A DNA stretch of 64,000 nucleotides from Scilla litardierei (Eukaryota > Streptophyta > Magnoliopsida > Asparagales > Asparagaceae), in contig CM061140.1 in assembly GCA_030789695.1 (NCBI GenBank), forward strand, positions 82,646,422 to 82,710,421, read 5' to 3'. Position 1 is the first letter of the stretch, and each line of letters starts with the position of its first letter. Below, in pieces: positions 33,840 to 43,430 of this stretch. A model generated the notes under the pieces. The model was not told the origin of the DNA. It made no database searches and saw nothing but the letters and a program-made list of their open reading frames with translations. Made by a program: the position numbers and the translations under genes.

Positions 33840-34253
33840 GGGGCTCGGCACTGGCCGAGGCCATGGCCGGCACTGGCCCTGACAGCGACCAGGGTCAGCC
33901 TGCGGCAGCCCTGGCAGCTGCCAGGGCCGGCCTGCGGCAGCCCTGGCCACTGCCAGGGCCGGCCAGGCCACTGGCCTGGCCTCGCCAGAGGCAGGCCTGG
34001 CCTCGGCCTGAGGCTGGCCAGGCCACTCTGGCCTGGCCTGGCCTCGGCCAGAGGCCGGCCTGGCCTCGGCCAGAGGCCGGCCTGGCCTCGGCCAGAGGCC
34101 GGCCTGGCCCCCTGGCCTGGCCTCGGCCAGGCCACGCTGGCCTGGCCTGGCCTCGGCCAGAGGCCGGCCAGGCCCCCTGGCCTGGCCTGGCCTCGGCCAG
34201 AGGCCAGCCTGGCCTCGGCCAGAGGCCGGCCTGGCCACTCTGGCCTGGCCTGG
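33840..34253. repeat. GGCC-rich array in copia C leader (left of D)
   Basis: The clearest periodic version: CTCGGCCAGAGGCCGGCC with CTGGC recurs many times at about 34000-34240, spaced about 22-25 bases. It continues at 44990-45140 on the far side of element D. Confidence 0.86.
34249..34253. other. target site duplication of element D (left copy)
   Basis: CCTGG before TGACGTGCG; the second copy CCTGG is at 44990-44994 after GTCGGTCA. Confidence 0.9.
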
Positions 34254-34499
34254 TGACGTGCGTTTATATTTCATATATTCACGCACGTTTTCTTTTGTGT
34301 TTCTCCGTGTTTTTCCGCCGTCTTTTATTCGTTTTCTTGTATTTTCTAGTTTTCTTTCACTTTTCTTTGTTTATCCATGATTGCAGGGGATTGACCACGT
34401 AGGGGACGTTTAACGATGATATCCCAAGTCCCCGGAGCAACGGGAGAAGTCACGCGTGATCCAGGGGGTCAAACGTCGAAGAATTCATCTTTCAGCCCC

Positions 34500-34870
34500 T
34501 CACCCGGTCGGTTGGTCATCTCCAACCGATCGGGTGATGCACGCGTGCACCACCCGGTCTCAGCCGGAGCTCACATGGAAGTCACCCGACCGGTTCGCAG
34601 ACCGGTTCAGCGGGGGCCTGTTCTCTGTTTTCTCGAGCAAAATGCCAACCGATCGGGTGACTCTCACCCGATCGGTTCATCTGTAGCTGAAGATGAAGAG
34701 CTGAAGACACGGGCGCCAAACCGATCGCTTCACCCGACGGCTCCAAGATCCAACCGGTCACTCAAGAACTCACCCGACCGGTTCATGTGATCGGGTGAAA
34801 GCTCGCCGTTTTCTGTTATTATTTTGTAACGGATCAACCGATCGGTTGACTTGTCAATCGATCGGTTGAT
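34500..34870. promoter_or_regulatory. CCGATCGG palindrome array upstream of TATA box (D left LTR)
   Basis: About ten sites of the consensus TCAMCCGATCGGKTGA. Paired sites include AACCGATCGGGTGA, CTC, TCACCCGATCGGTT near 34647-34677, and TCAACCGATCGGTTGA, CTTG, TCAATCGATCGGTTGA at about 34834-34869. The array ends ten bases before the TATA box. Each half contains CGGTTG, which fits the plant MYB core CNGTTR. Confidence 0.72.
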
Positions 34871-34879
34871 GCGAGAGTC

Positions 34880-34888
34880 TATAAATAG
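34880..34888 (+). promoter_or_regulatory. TATA box of D LTR
   Basis: TATAAATAG following the palindrome array; the second LTR has it at 44057-44065. Confidence 0.75.
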
Positions 34889-35818
34889 AACCCCTAGGGT
34901 TCCAGAAACGGGGAGCTGCTAGTTTTTTACTGTTTTCTCACTTTGTGACGGCTGTAATTGTTACTCTTTTGTAAGTTTTCAGATCTTTCTCAAATTTTAG
35001 TATTGTCTTATCTACTCTATTACTTCCGCATTGCAATTGTCCGATTATGATTCCAACGGTTAATTTTTATTTAGATCGCTTTTTCATGGATTTTTGTGAG
35101 TAGTTCCCAAATCTGGGATTTTGGTGGAAACCCCTTCGGGGGCTCTTCCCGATGCGTCCATAGGGTTAGGAAATCGATAGGGACTAGGAATCTAACGGTT
35201 ACGCGGGGTGTTTCATTGTCATCGGCGGGAAAAAGACCGCCTTTGACCATTGGGCCAAGGGGGAATAAACTTGGCGGTTGACTCCCTAGCCATAGCTCAC
35301 ACCCATAGCGTAGACGTCGAATCCTAGCACGCGGGAGCGGCAGGATGAGACGTTGGGAGTTATCATTGCAGGCTTAGTGCTCCCGGGATCGATCAGTGTT
35401 AATGGACACGGGAGTGCCCACTGATCGAATCCGGGAAGTCCGGTGTATCATCCTGGGCACCGACCGGAATATCGGGCCCATGGGACGCCGGTACCACTTT
35501 CAGAGGCAACGTCTCACCATTAGACCCTAATCCCGATCGTTATCCATACCCGTAGGCCGTAACGACGAGAGCCGCTCGTTGGAGCGGAAACCAAAGTCCC
35601 GGGTTTATTTCTTTATTGTTCATACCCTTTGTTTCTTTCCGTGACAACCATTTACCGATTCGGGCTAGCTCGCCCCTCGGGGTGATTTAGGTCCTACCTG
35701 ACCCAAGCACAACCTCTCCTCCTTGAGTTCGATATTCCCGCACCCTACACTAACCGTGCACTTGCGGTAAACGACACTGCGCCCACACCGCAGATCGCTG
35801 GGGCGCCGGTCAAGTTTA

Positions 35819-35836
35819 TGGCGCTGTTGCCGGGGA
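35819..35836 (+). promoter_or_regulatory. primer binding site of element D (tRNA-Asp type)
   Basis: TGGCGCTGTTGCCGGGGA, one mismatch (T for C) from the Athila consensus, six bases after the LTR end. Confidence 0.88.
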
Positions 35837-36004
35837 GGCAACGTGCTTGTTATTTTAGGATCTCTTGAACCCTCGTGTCTAGCTCTCATCCCTACCTCGC
35901 GATAATTTTCGCATTCTCCTTTTTCTTTTTATTTTTCTTATTTTTATTTCTTATTTTATCTGTTTCTTTCCCACTTGTCGCTTCACTGGTGTTTGTTGTT
36001 TTTC

Positions 36005-38750
36005 ATGCGCAGGAGTTCAAGAAGTCTCGACGACTTGATTCCCCTCGATCCAGAGATTAACGCCACCCTTAGGCGCTTGGCCGCTGAGAAGCGAAGAAGA
36101 GAGGATCCCGAATCCATGGAGGAGAACACCCCGCCTTACAAGTCCCTGCTGGAGTACTCGATGCCTTCTATCGAGTCCACTTCCGCCATCCGTCCTCCAG
36201 CTATCACGGCCCAAAGCTTTGAGCTGAAGCCGTCTTTGGTGACATGGATCCAGCAGGATCAGTTTGCAGGTGCACCCATGGAGAGCACGATCGAGCACCT
36301 AGACGCCTTCTTGGAGAAATGTGACACCTTCCGGATTAATGGTGTCACGGCAGAGGCTATCCGTCTGAAGCTGTTCCCCTTCTCTTTGCGAGACAAAGCC
36401 AAGCAATGGCTTAGGGGAAAGGACCCCAACACTTTCAACACCTGGGAGAAGCTCTCCAACGCTTTTCTGACGAAGTTCTTTCCTCCGGGGAAGACCATGA
36501 AGTTGAGGAGTGAGATCTCCTCCTTCTCCCAGGCCAGCCACGAGTCCTTGCATGAAGCTTGGACGAGATATAAGGAAATGCAAAGAAGATGCCCTCACCA
36601 TGAGCTTCCGAAGTGGCAGATTATTAATCTGTTCTACAATGGGTTGAGGGATGACCTGAAATCTTCTATGGACGCCGCAGTTGGGGGTTCCTTCATGTCT
36701 AGGAGCGAGGATGATGCCGGACATATTCTGGAAAATATGGCATCCAACAATGAGCGGTGGTGTGACGAGAGAGCCACACCAAGATCCGGGGGTATACACA
36801 GAGTCGAGGACGTCGACAAACTTTCAAGCAAGTTCGACTTGCTTTCGACCCAGATCTCCGCACTAATGGTAGGAGCCGGTGGGGCCGGTACACAGCAAAT
36901 TTCAGCATTAGAATCCGAATTCTTTGGGGAATTCAACGGTGGTGAAATCTCACCACCGTTGGATCAGGCGGGCGCACTATTTTACAACCCCACGGGAAAT
37001 GCGCCGTATCCGCCAAGGACCAATTCCAACCCGGCCTACTCTCCAAACAACCGGAACCACCCAAACTTCAGTTACCGGCCACCATTTCAGCCCTCACCAC
37101 CTCAGCAGCCGCAGCAACAAACTTATCAGCCGGCTAGGCCACAGCAAAGTCAGGTTCAGCAGCAACCATTTCAGTAGCAACCTCAGCAACAATTTTACGC
37201 CCCCAGGAACCAGCAGCCATTCCAGCAGCAGCAGCAGTATGGCCAACAGAGGGCCGTCTCTCCGGTTGAGTCTCTCTTGACTAAATATATTACCAACCAG
37301 GAGAAGATCAACCAAAAGCTGGAAATGGGTCAGTGGACCCTCACGGACCAAGTAACCCAGCTGGGGTTACAAGTGGCGAATCTTTCAAGGTCACAAAACT
37401 AATTGCCGCCACAACCGGAGGTGAACCCGAGGGGAGCAACCCAAACATCGGCACTCGTGCACGAGCACGTAAATGTGTCCGCTATCGTTCTGAGAAGCGG
37501 GACACAAATTCCTACTAGAGTGCCCCTAGCAAACCGGAAGCACCATTGGTCGTTGAGAGACCGATCGGAAAATCAAACGACGCCGGTGCTTCGTCATCAA
37601 ACCCTATGACTCCGGAGGGAGTCTCTGAAGAAGAGAAGAAGAAGGAGGAAGGGAGCTCGAAAGTGTTCAAACCCGTTGTGCCATTTCCACAACGGTTAGC
37701 TCAGGCCAAAATTGATGAGAAATATGGCAAGTTCTTCGCCATGGTAAAGGACCTGAGCCTGCAAATCCCCTTCCTAGAATCAATCGAAACAATCCCCTCC
37801 TATGCGAAATTCCTGAAAGATTTGGTGACTAGAGGGTCTAGAAAAGAGAAAGTAGTATTGACGGCGGAGTGTAGTGCTCTCATCCAGAGGGCAAATCCGC
37901 CGAAACTCAAGGACCCGGGGAGCTTCTCAATTCCTTGCACGATCGGGGCAGTAAAGATTCATCGTGCACTCGTCGATCTCGGAGCGAGTGTTAGTTTGAT
38001 GCCCTTGTCGATGTACAAAAGGATAGGAATGGGAGATTTGGAGCCCACCGGTATGACCCTACAACTAGCTGACCGGTCGGTCAAATATCCGGTGGGAATT
38101 ATGGATGACCTACCCGTCAATGTGAAAGGGGTGCATGTGCCAGTGGACTTTGTAGTCATGGACATGCCTGAAGACGCACACACCCCAATCATCCTGGGAC
38201 GGCCTTTCATGGCCACTGCTGGCGTTTTGATTGATGTAAAGAACGGAAAACTCTCTTTAAACGTCAGCGGAGAAAAAGTTGAGTTTGATCTGGGGTTGTC
38301 CATGAAGTACCCTGATCCCCCTGATGACCCTCGGTGTAATTTGATGGAGATGGAAGAAGAAAAAGCTGTTGAAGAGAGCTCCTGGGAGATTCTCTTAAGA
38401 AACCCCCCCCCCCCCCCGATGACTTGGGGGATTTAGAAGAACAAGACGGCCCCAAGAACAAAGAAGCTGCTGGAAAAGCGAGTGCAACAAGAACGACCCC
38501 TCCCGGGTTCCCCAAGGCTCCTCCTGCGAGGAGAACGGGAAAAGAGCCCATGGACCTCACTAAAGACGAGGTCAGGATCCTAAAGAAGATGGCGGGAAGC
38601 GCCAACACGAAAGAGAAACCCCCGGATCCCAAGAACAAGGAGAGGGTAGTTGAGCAAATATTTCTCCAGCCGCTGACTACTCCAAGGGCCTTCAGCTCCA
38701 ATGAAGAAGAGATGCCGAACTTCGGACATCACCCGTATCAACCACCGTGA
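36005..38750 (+). pseudogene. Athila-type gag-protease of element D, with stops and frameshifts
   Basis: Starts MRRSSRSLDDLIPLDPE at 36005; upstream in-frame residues have no Gag features. The Retrotrans_gag region lies at about residues 75-240: FELKPSLVTWIQQDQFAG, LKLFPFSLRDKAKQWLRG, FFPPGKTMKLRSEISSF. A Gln/Pro-rich tail ends in a TAG at 37175-37177, where the flanks suggest a glutamine codon. The same frame continues past it to a TAA at 37400-37402. A frame change near 37540-37600 follows. The protease part has ALVDLGASVSLMPLSM, whose DLGAS replaces the usual DTG/DSG, as is typical of Athila, and HTPIILGRPFMATAGVLID. A poly-C run at 38403-38418 shifts the frame, and a Lys-rich tail runs to 38750. 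No RT follows. Confidence 0.87.
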
Positions 38751-39755
38751 ACATCTCTTGCGGGCGTCGAGCCAACGACGTTAAACAAGTGCGCTTCATG
38801 GGAGGCAACCCATGTTCTAAACTTTCTCCCCATTTTTTAGCGTTATTTTTGACTTTATTTTATCTATTTTTATAAATAAAATCAGCCGCGAGAACAGCCG
38901 TTCGGGGACTTAGACAAATCTGTTGGTTTTTGCAGGAACAAAGCCCCAACCGATCGGTTGATAACTCACCCGATCGGTTGGGATGTATCTGATACATGTC
39001 GAGATCTGTCCCCATATGACCCGATCGGTTGAAGAATGAAGAGACCGGGTGACAGACCGGGTGAGATGGGGAGAACTCTCGGAAATTTTTGGCGAATATC
39101 AACCGATCGGTTGAGTTCGAGCGCGATCGGTTGATGAGACCGTGTGAGCAGCCCTAAGTTCTCGGGAAAATGAGTGGAGCGGCCAACCGATCGGTTGACA
39201 AGTCAACCGACCGGTTCGCCTGTAGCATTTCTTCGGCAAGGATTTCGACCTAACCGTCAACTGATCGGGTGACAAGTCACCCGATCGGTTCGACTTAAAA
39301 CCCTATATAAACCCCCCGACACCCGCTCGTTTTCATCCTCGCCCGATCACCAAAATCGCCGTCGTTTCGCCTTCCTCTCCTCCCCAACGACCGATTCTCA
39401 CTCCCCCACGTCCTATACTCCTCTATTACTCCCTCTCTCACCTCCTCCATCAATCCCTCCATCATCTACACCCTCTCTCTCCTTCCATTTCAAATTTCTG
39501 ACCTAATTTCCCCCCAAACAACCCCATTTCGAAAAGTCTTGCCGGAAGAGATCGCCGCGGCTCCACGCTACTCTCGTTGAACAGTGTGGGGACGTCTACG
39601 AGCAAGCTCTGCCATTCCGCTTGGGTACACTCGCTCCTAAGCTTATTATTTATATATTTGCCCTATATATTGTGCTTGCTCGTTTGCTTGTGCTAGTGTG
39701 CATCCACTGTTTTTGTTTTTGTTTTTTGCACTCATTCATACATGCACTCTCGCAC
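38751..39755 (+). promoter_or_regulatory. D spacer with internal palindrome array and TATA box upstream of env-like ORF
   Basis: After the Athila spacer motif (38769-38815), CCGATCGG-type palindromes recur at 38946-39292, for example TCAACCGATCGGTTGA-like sites near 39101 and 39182, and an inverted pair GATCGGGTGA, CAAG, TCACCCGATCGG near 39263-39288. TATATAAA follows at 39304-39311, about 10 bases later. A pyrimidine-rich stretch of about 400 bases then leads to the ATG at 39756. Order and spacing copy the LTR promoter. I infer an internal promoter for the env-like ORF. Confidence 0.6.
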
Positions 39756-40789
39756 ATGGCTAAGGATAAGGACAAGGGTAAGGGGATTATGCAGGAGGAG
39801 GAACCGTCTCGAAAGAGACGAAAGCAAACACGCCCCCCTTCTCGTACACGAGCACTTACACTTGGCCCTCCCCCGCCTGTTATCCCCCCTGTGGACCCAA
39901 TGTTGGGCCCACATGGGTATATCTTAAAAACCAGGAGCACAAGGATTTTTACCGTAGGCTCGATGCTCGAGGGCATCTATCTACTAAGTTCCCGCACACA
40001 CAAACGCTTGTCGATCTCGGTGTCTTCACCGAGGTCGAATCTCTTTTCGCTAACTTAGGATGGTTGGCCTTTCTTAATGCATCTGCCATATCCTACCCGG
40101 CACTCACACTCGAATTTCTCTCTACACTTGTTTGGGAGTCCGGGTCGATCATTAAATTCAGGGTGCGTAACCGTAGTGTCACCACAAATCTGAACACGAT
40201 TAACGATATATTTGGTTTCCCCAATCTTGGGGATGATTCCATCCGACACTATGGGTACACGCCCGAGTTTGATGTCGATCAATTCTGGTTCCACCTCACG
40301 ATGTTCCGTGACTATCCCCGAGGAAGGGCCAAGGCCTCTTCCATCATTCATCCCGTGTTTCGTTTGGCCCACCGGATCATTTCATCTGCATTTTTTCCTA
40401 GGGACGAGTCCGGCACCGTGACTATCCCTGACCTTTTTATCCTTTGGGCCATGACTTTTCCTTTTTTCCGGGATGATGATGGAATTAGATTCAGGGCCCC
40501 TACCGTCCCCATCCATGGCGGCGATTGGCTTGTTTACAAGCTACTCGAGATCAGCCGGACCGGTAAGGGGAAGTTTTGTTGTGGGGGCATTATTACGATC
40601 ATCTGCTCTCACGCCCAATTCAATATTCCCATCCCCAATAATCTTCCAGCTGCCGCAGGACCCTCACAGCTTGATATTGATGTCATGCGGCACATCCACA
40701 TGATTAGACCCCACTCTGATGGCCGCTTCATCTTCAATTATGGCCACCCCCAGCCCCTTACACCATTCTCCCCAACCCCGCTCGCATGA
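39756..40789 (+). pseudogene. Athila env-like / ORF1-family protein of D (frameshifted)
   Basis: Starts MAKDKDKGKGIMQEEEPS with a Lys/Arg cluster (RKRRKQ) that could act as a nuclear localisation signal. After GPHGYIL the frame breaks at an A-run near 39928-39935 and resumes with HKDFYRRLDARGHLSTKFP, YPALTLEFLSTLVWE, FHLTMFRDYPRGRAK and LFILWAMTFPFFRDDDG, ending at a TGA at 40787-40789. This style matches the plant ATHILA ORF-1 and related putative transposon protein families, for which no function is established. It occupies the env-like position after pol. I see no signal peptide or clear membrane segment, so env is only a positional label. Confidence 0.65.
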
Positions 40790-41775
40790 CCATTGCTCTC
40801 GTGGGAGATTGGACCTTCCCACCTGATCCCGACTTCTTAGCGGGGTTGAATCTTCCTTTCCTTCCCGCAGATGCACGCAGACCACCATCCCTTGCCGCCC
40901 ACTTAGGCAAGCAGGATATCCCTGCGTCTAGGGGAGACTTAGGGGCTGGCCCGAGTCGTCCTGTTTTTGCTCCGGGACCGATCACGTCTGAGCACCTCTT
41001 CGCGGCCATTTCTGGCCTTGTCTCCTGTGCCGGCATGACCACTGCCGCCGGCACCTCTTCGACCTTACCTGGCGGCACCACCTCTGCCTCGCGTCAGTCT
41101 ACATCTTTTGGTCGCCGTCAGGTATCTGCCCATCTAGGTCTTGAGAGGGAGGTCGCTGCCCTTCGTGAGCTCGCCATGTCCTCTGCTTCCTCGGACCCAT
41201 CACCATCCTCCTTTCTTACTCACCCACATTTCCTCGCACTTGAGAGGAACGTGGCTGCCATTCTTCGCCTTCTCACTCATATCCACGGACCACCTCCACC
41301 TTCACCCCCTCCACCTTCACCACCCCAGCGATCTCCCCCTCCACCCACCCACACATCCCCACATTCATCGCCCCCCTCACCACATTCTTCTCCTCCCTCT
41401 TCTAATCTCATCCCGGCATCCACTTCACCCCTCCCAACCACTTCCATCGCACCCACGCTACCTCCTCCCTCCTCCTCCGTCACTCCATACGTGCGCCGGA
41501 GGAAATTGCCGGTGCGCTCCAGATCCCTCCCACCACCTCCCACCACCGTCACCACCGCATCTTCTTCCCCCATTTCTATTCCTCTCACCACCGCCTTCAT
41601 CGCCTTCCTACCACCACCCCCTACCCCCACCGACACTCCTCCCATTGTTCACACCACCGCTGCATCTATTCCTCCACCTCATTCCACACTTCTCCGCACA
41701 CCCCCAGCCTCCCCCGACCACCCAATCCCAGCATCTTCCAAGGAGGGCGAGGACTCACCTTCTCCTGCTTACTGA
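40786..41775 (+). CDS. proline-rich second ORF of element D
   Basis: 329 codons from the ATG at 40786, which overlaps the preceding stop as ATGA. The N-terminal half (GDWTFPPDPDFLAGLNLPFL, LEREVAALRELAMSS, FLALERNVAAILRLLTHIH) looks like a linker plus a short heptad-like helical segment. The C-terminal half is very rich in Pro, Ser and Thr, like an extensin-type low-complexity tail. In related elements this would be the C-terminal part of the ORF before it, so the overlap may be a frameshift lesion. Alternatively the ATGA is used for re-initiation. Function unknown. Confidence 0.5.
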   Translation: MTIALVGDWTFPPDPDFLAGLNLPFLPADARRPPSLAAHLGKQDIPASRGDLGAGPSRPVFAPGPITSEHLFAAISGLVSCAGMTTAAGTSSTLPGGTTSASRQSTSFGRRQVSAHLGLEREVAALRELAMSSASSDPSPSSFLTHPHFLALERNVAAILRLLTHIHGPPPPSPPPPSPPQRSPPPPTHTSPHSSPPSPHSSPPSSNLIPASTSPLPTTSIAPTLPPPSSSVTPYVRRRKLPVRSRSLPPPPTTVTTASSSPISIPLTTAFIAFLPPPPTPTDTPPIVHTTAASIPPPHSTLLRTPPASPDHPIPASSKEGEDSPSPAY

Positions 41776-43417
41776 TTTCACTATGTTTGTTTTTGACTAC
41801 CCCTTGCATATCTCTGCATTTCATTGATCATATCATTTTGCTAGCACTGTCATGTTTAGCTTGGGGACGTCTATTTTGGCGTGCTGTCGTGTTTTGTTTG
41901 TTTTTCTCATTTTTATGTGTGTGCTTGCTTTTCATTTTTTGAGTGTCGTGTCGTGTGGTTTTATTTTTATTTTTATTTTCGTGTCGTTTGATTTTGATTT
42001 TGATCTTTCTCTCTTTTTCAGTTTCATCTATGTGTTTTCCTCGTTTTCATTTCTTTTTGTGTCAGTGCGTATTCCCCCCCCCCCCCCCACTTTCATTGCC
42101 CTCCCGTACTCACTCATATTGCATTGAGGGCAATGCAAACTTCAGCTTGGGGGAGTCGCACTGTGTGCATCGTTTGAGTCCTTCTTTTTCGTTTTTTGTG
42201 TCGTTTTCATTGTGTTTTTATTTTTTATTTTCTTCTTTTTAGCTCTTTCTCCTAGAGATGAATCCTATGATGAATCGCCACAAAGTCACACACACCTAGC
42301 ATTGCATCGATAATCACACTCACTAACCCTAGGATTTCGAGTCCTCTTGCATTTCACGCATTGTGGGTCCACTTAGCTTTCTTGTGAGTCGTGCGTCGTG
42401 CCTGTCTATTTGGTGTGCTTCTGCTTTGTGATTTTACTTTATATACCTGTCCAGGAATGACCCCTAGATTATCATGCTTCGATTTGAATATGCGGTATTT
42501 GTTTCTACTATATGCATGCTATATTTATATCGTATATTTCAATTCGCATGCGTCGGAATTCCACAACTAAGGACTAGGATAACCCATTTAGCCTATGCTT
42601 TATTTAGCGAGAATAGTTTCCTTTGCCCGAGTGTTTAGATTTCGACTTCTTTTTTGTTTTACTTGGTGCAAATCCCCTCGTCGTGTACCGTTCTCCCACT
42701 TGGGAGAGTGCACATGTGTATAGCCAAAAACCCAAAAATCCAAAAAAAAAGAGAAAAGAAAAGAAAAACCCAAAAAGAAAAGAAAAGAAAAATTTTGTAT
42801 AGCCAAAAAACCAAAAAAATACAAATGCCCAAAACCCAAAAAAAAAAATTTCCGTGTGAATATTTTTTCCTACTTGCCGAGAATAAAGGGAAGGCGAGAA
42901 TTTGCACCAAGTGTTCTACTCCACATCATCTCAACCCCCTTCGTTATCGAAAACACTTGGCTTAGGAACTTTTTAGCTAGTATCTAGGCTATAGTGGCGT
43001 GATTTCCTTAACCCTAGTTATGGAGTCCCCGATGCATGATACGCTTCTATTCTTACTCTTCTAATGCATGCTTGAACTTATATTCGCCGCTTAATTCAAT
43101 TCGAATCTATATTTGGGTCATATCTTGGATTTGTGTATATCGAGCCTCATAGCACATTGTAGAAAGCGACACCATTTGCTAGTACACGACCACACTCACT
43201 CGCGCTTCACCGTGTGGGCCCATGACACTTATTTGGACTCGTTTTCCTAGGTTTAATGGTGTGATTTGGCGCTTGCTTGCTTGGTGTGTCGTTTTTGATT
43301 TTGGTGGCTCTGACGGACGATCTAGGATTTAGAGTTTTCTTTTTCTTTCTTCCTCTCTATTTTTCCCTTCCGAGCTCCTACTCTCACTCGTCTTCCTCGA
43401 GGACGAGGAAGAGTTCA
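41776..43417 (+). other. element D 3' UTR, no gene, conserved with element E
   Basis: Contains T-rich sequence, a poly-C run near 42076-42088, the hairpin TTGCATT, GAGGGC, AATGCAA at 42119-42138, a 16-base palindrome TCTCCCACTTGGGAGA at 42692-42707 and an A-rich block at 42723-42850. Complementary arms ACTTGGTGCAAAT (42661-42673) and ATTTGCACCAAGT (42900-42912) enclose the last two. The same series occurs in E at 47526-48390. Copies of AGCTTGGGGA occur at 41858 and 42144 besides the true polypurine tract at 43418. Confidence 0.72.
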
Positions 43418-43427
43418 GCTTGGGGGA
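43418..43427 (+). promoter_or_regulatory. polypurine tract of element D
   Basis: AGCTTGGGGGA three bases before the right LTR start TGACGTGCG. Position and composition fit the plus-strand primer site. Confidence 0.75.
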
Positions 43428-43430
43428 TTT

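Larger units (their letters stand above)
33194..34253 (-). other. copia C 5' leader, part next to gag
   Basis: AT-rich sequence next to gag, then CCCGTATGG repeats (about 33692, 33752, 33793), then the GGCC array at about 33840-34253, where element D has inserted. The leader resumes at 44990. No gene is supported; the open frames across the array are compositional. Confidence 0.78.
34254..35812 (+). repeat. element D left LTR
   Basis: Begins TGACGTGCGTTTATATTTC and ends GGCGCCGGTCA. Palindrome array at 34500-34870, TATAAATAG at 34880-34888, then an R/U5 region shared in outline with element E (GCCAAGGGGGAATAAACTTG, ACCGTGCACTTGCGGTAAA). Confidence 0.94.

Noticed and set aside
34500..34870. 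Regularly recurring CCGATCGG units suggesting a CRISPR array
   Set aside because: Unit spacing is irregular, the units are palindromes in an LTR promoter, they recur in both LTRs, and the DNA is plant nuclear.
39920..39940. Possible programmed -1 frameshift at TTAAAAAC in the env-like ORF
   Set aside because: The run does not fit the X XXY YYZ slippery pattern in the reading frame, and a one-base loss explains it more simply.
41141..41827. 228-codon His/Pro-rich frame overlapping the proline-rich ORF of D
   Set aside because: It is a shadow of the CCACC-rich sequence in another frame and starts inside the better-supported frame.
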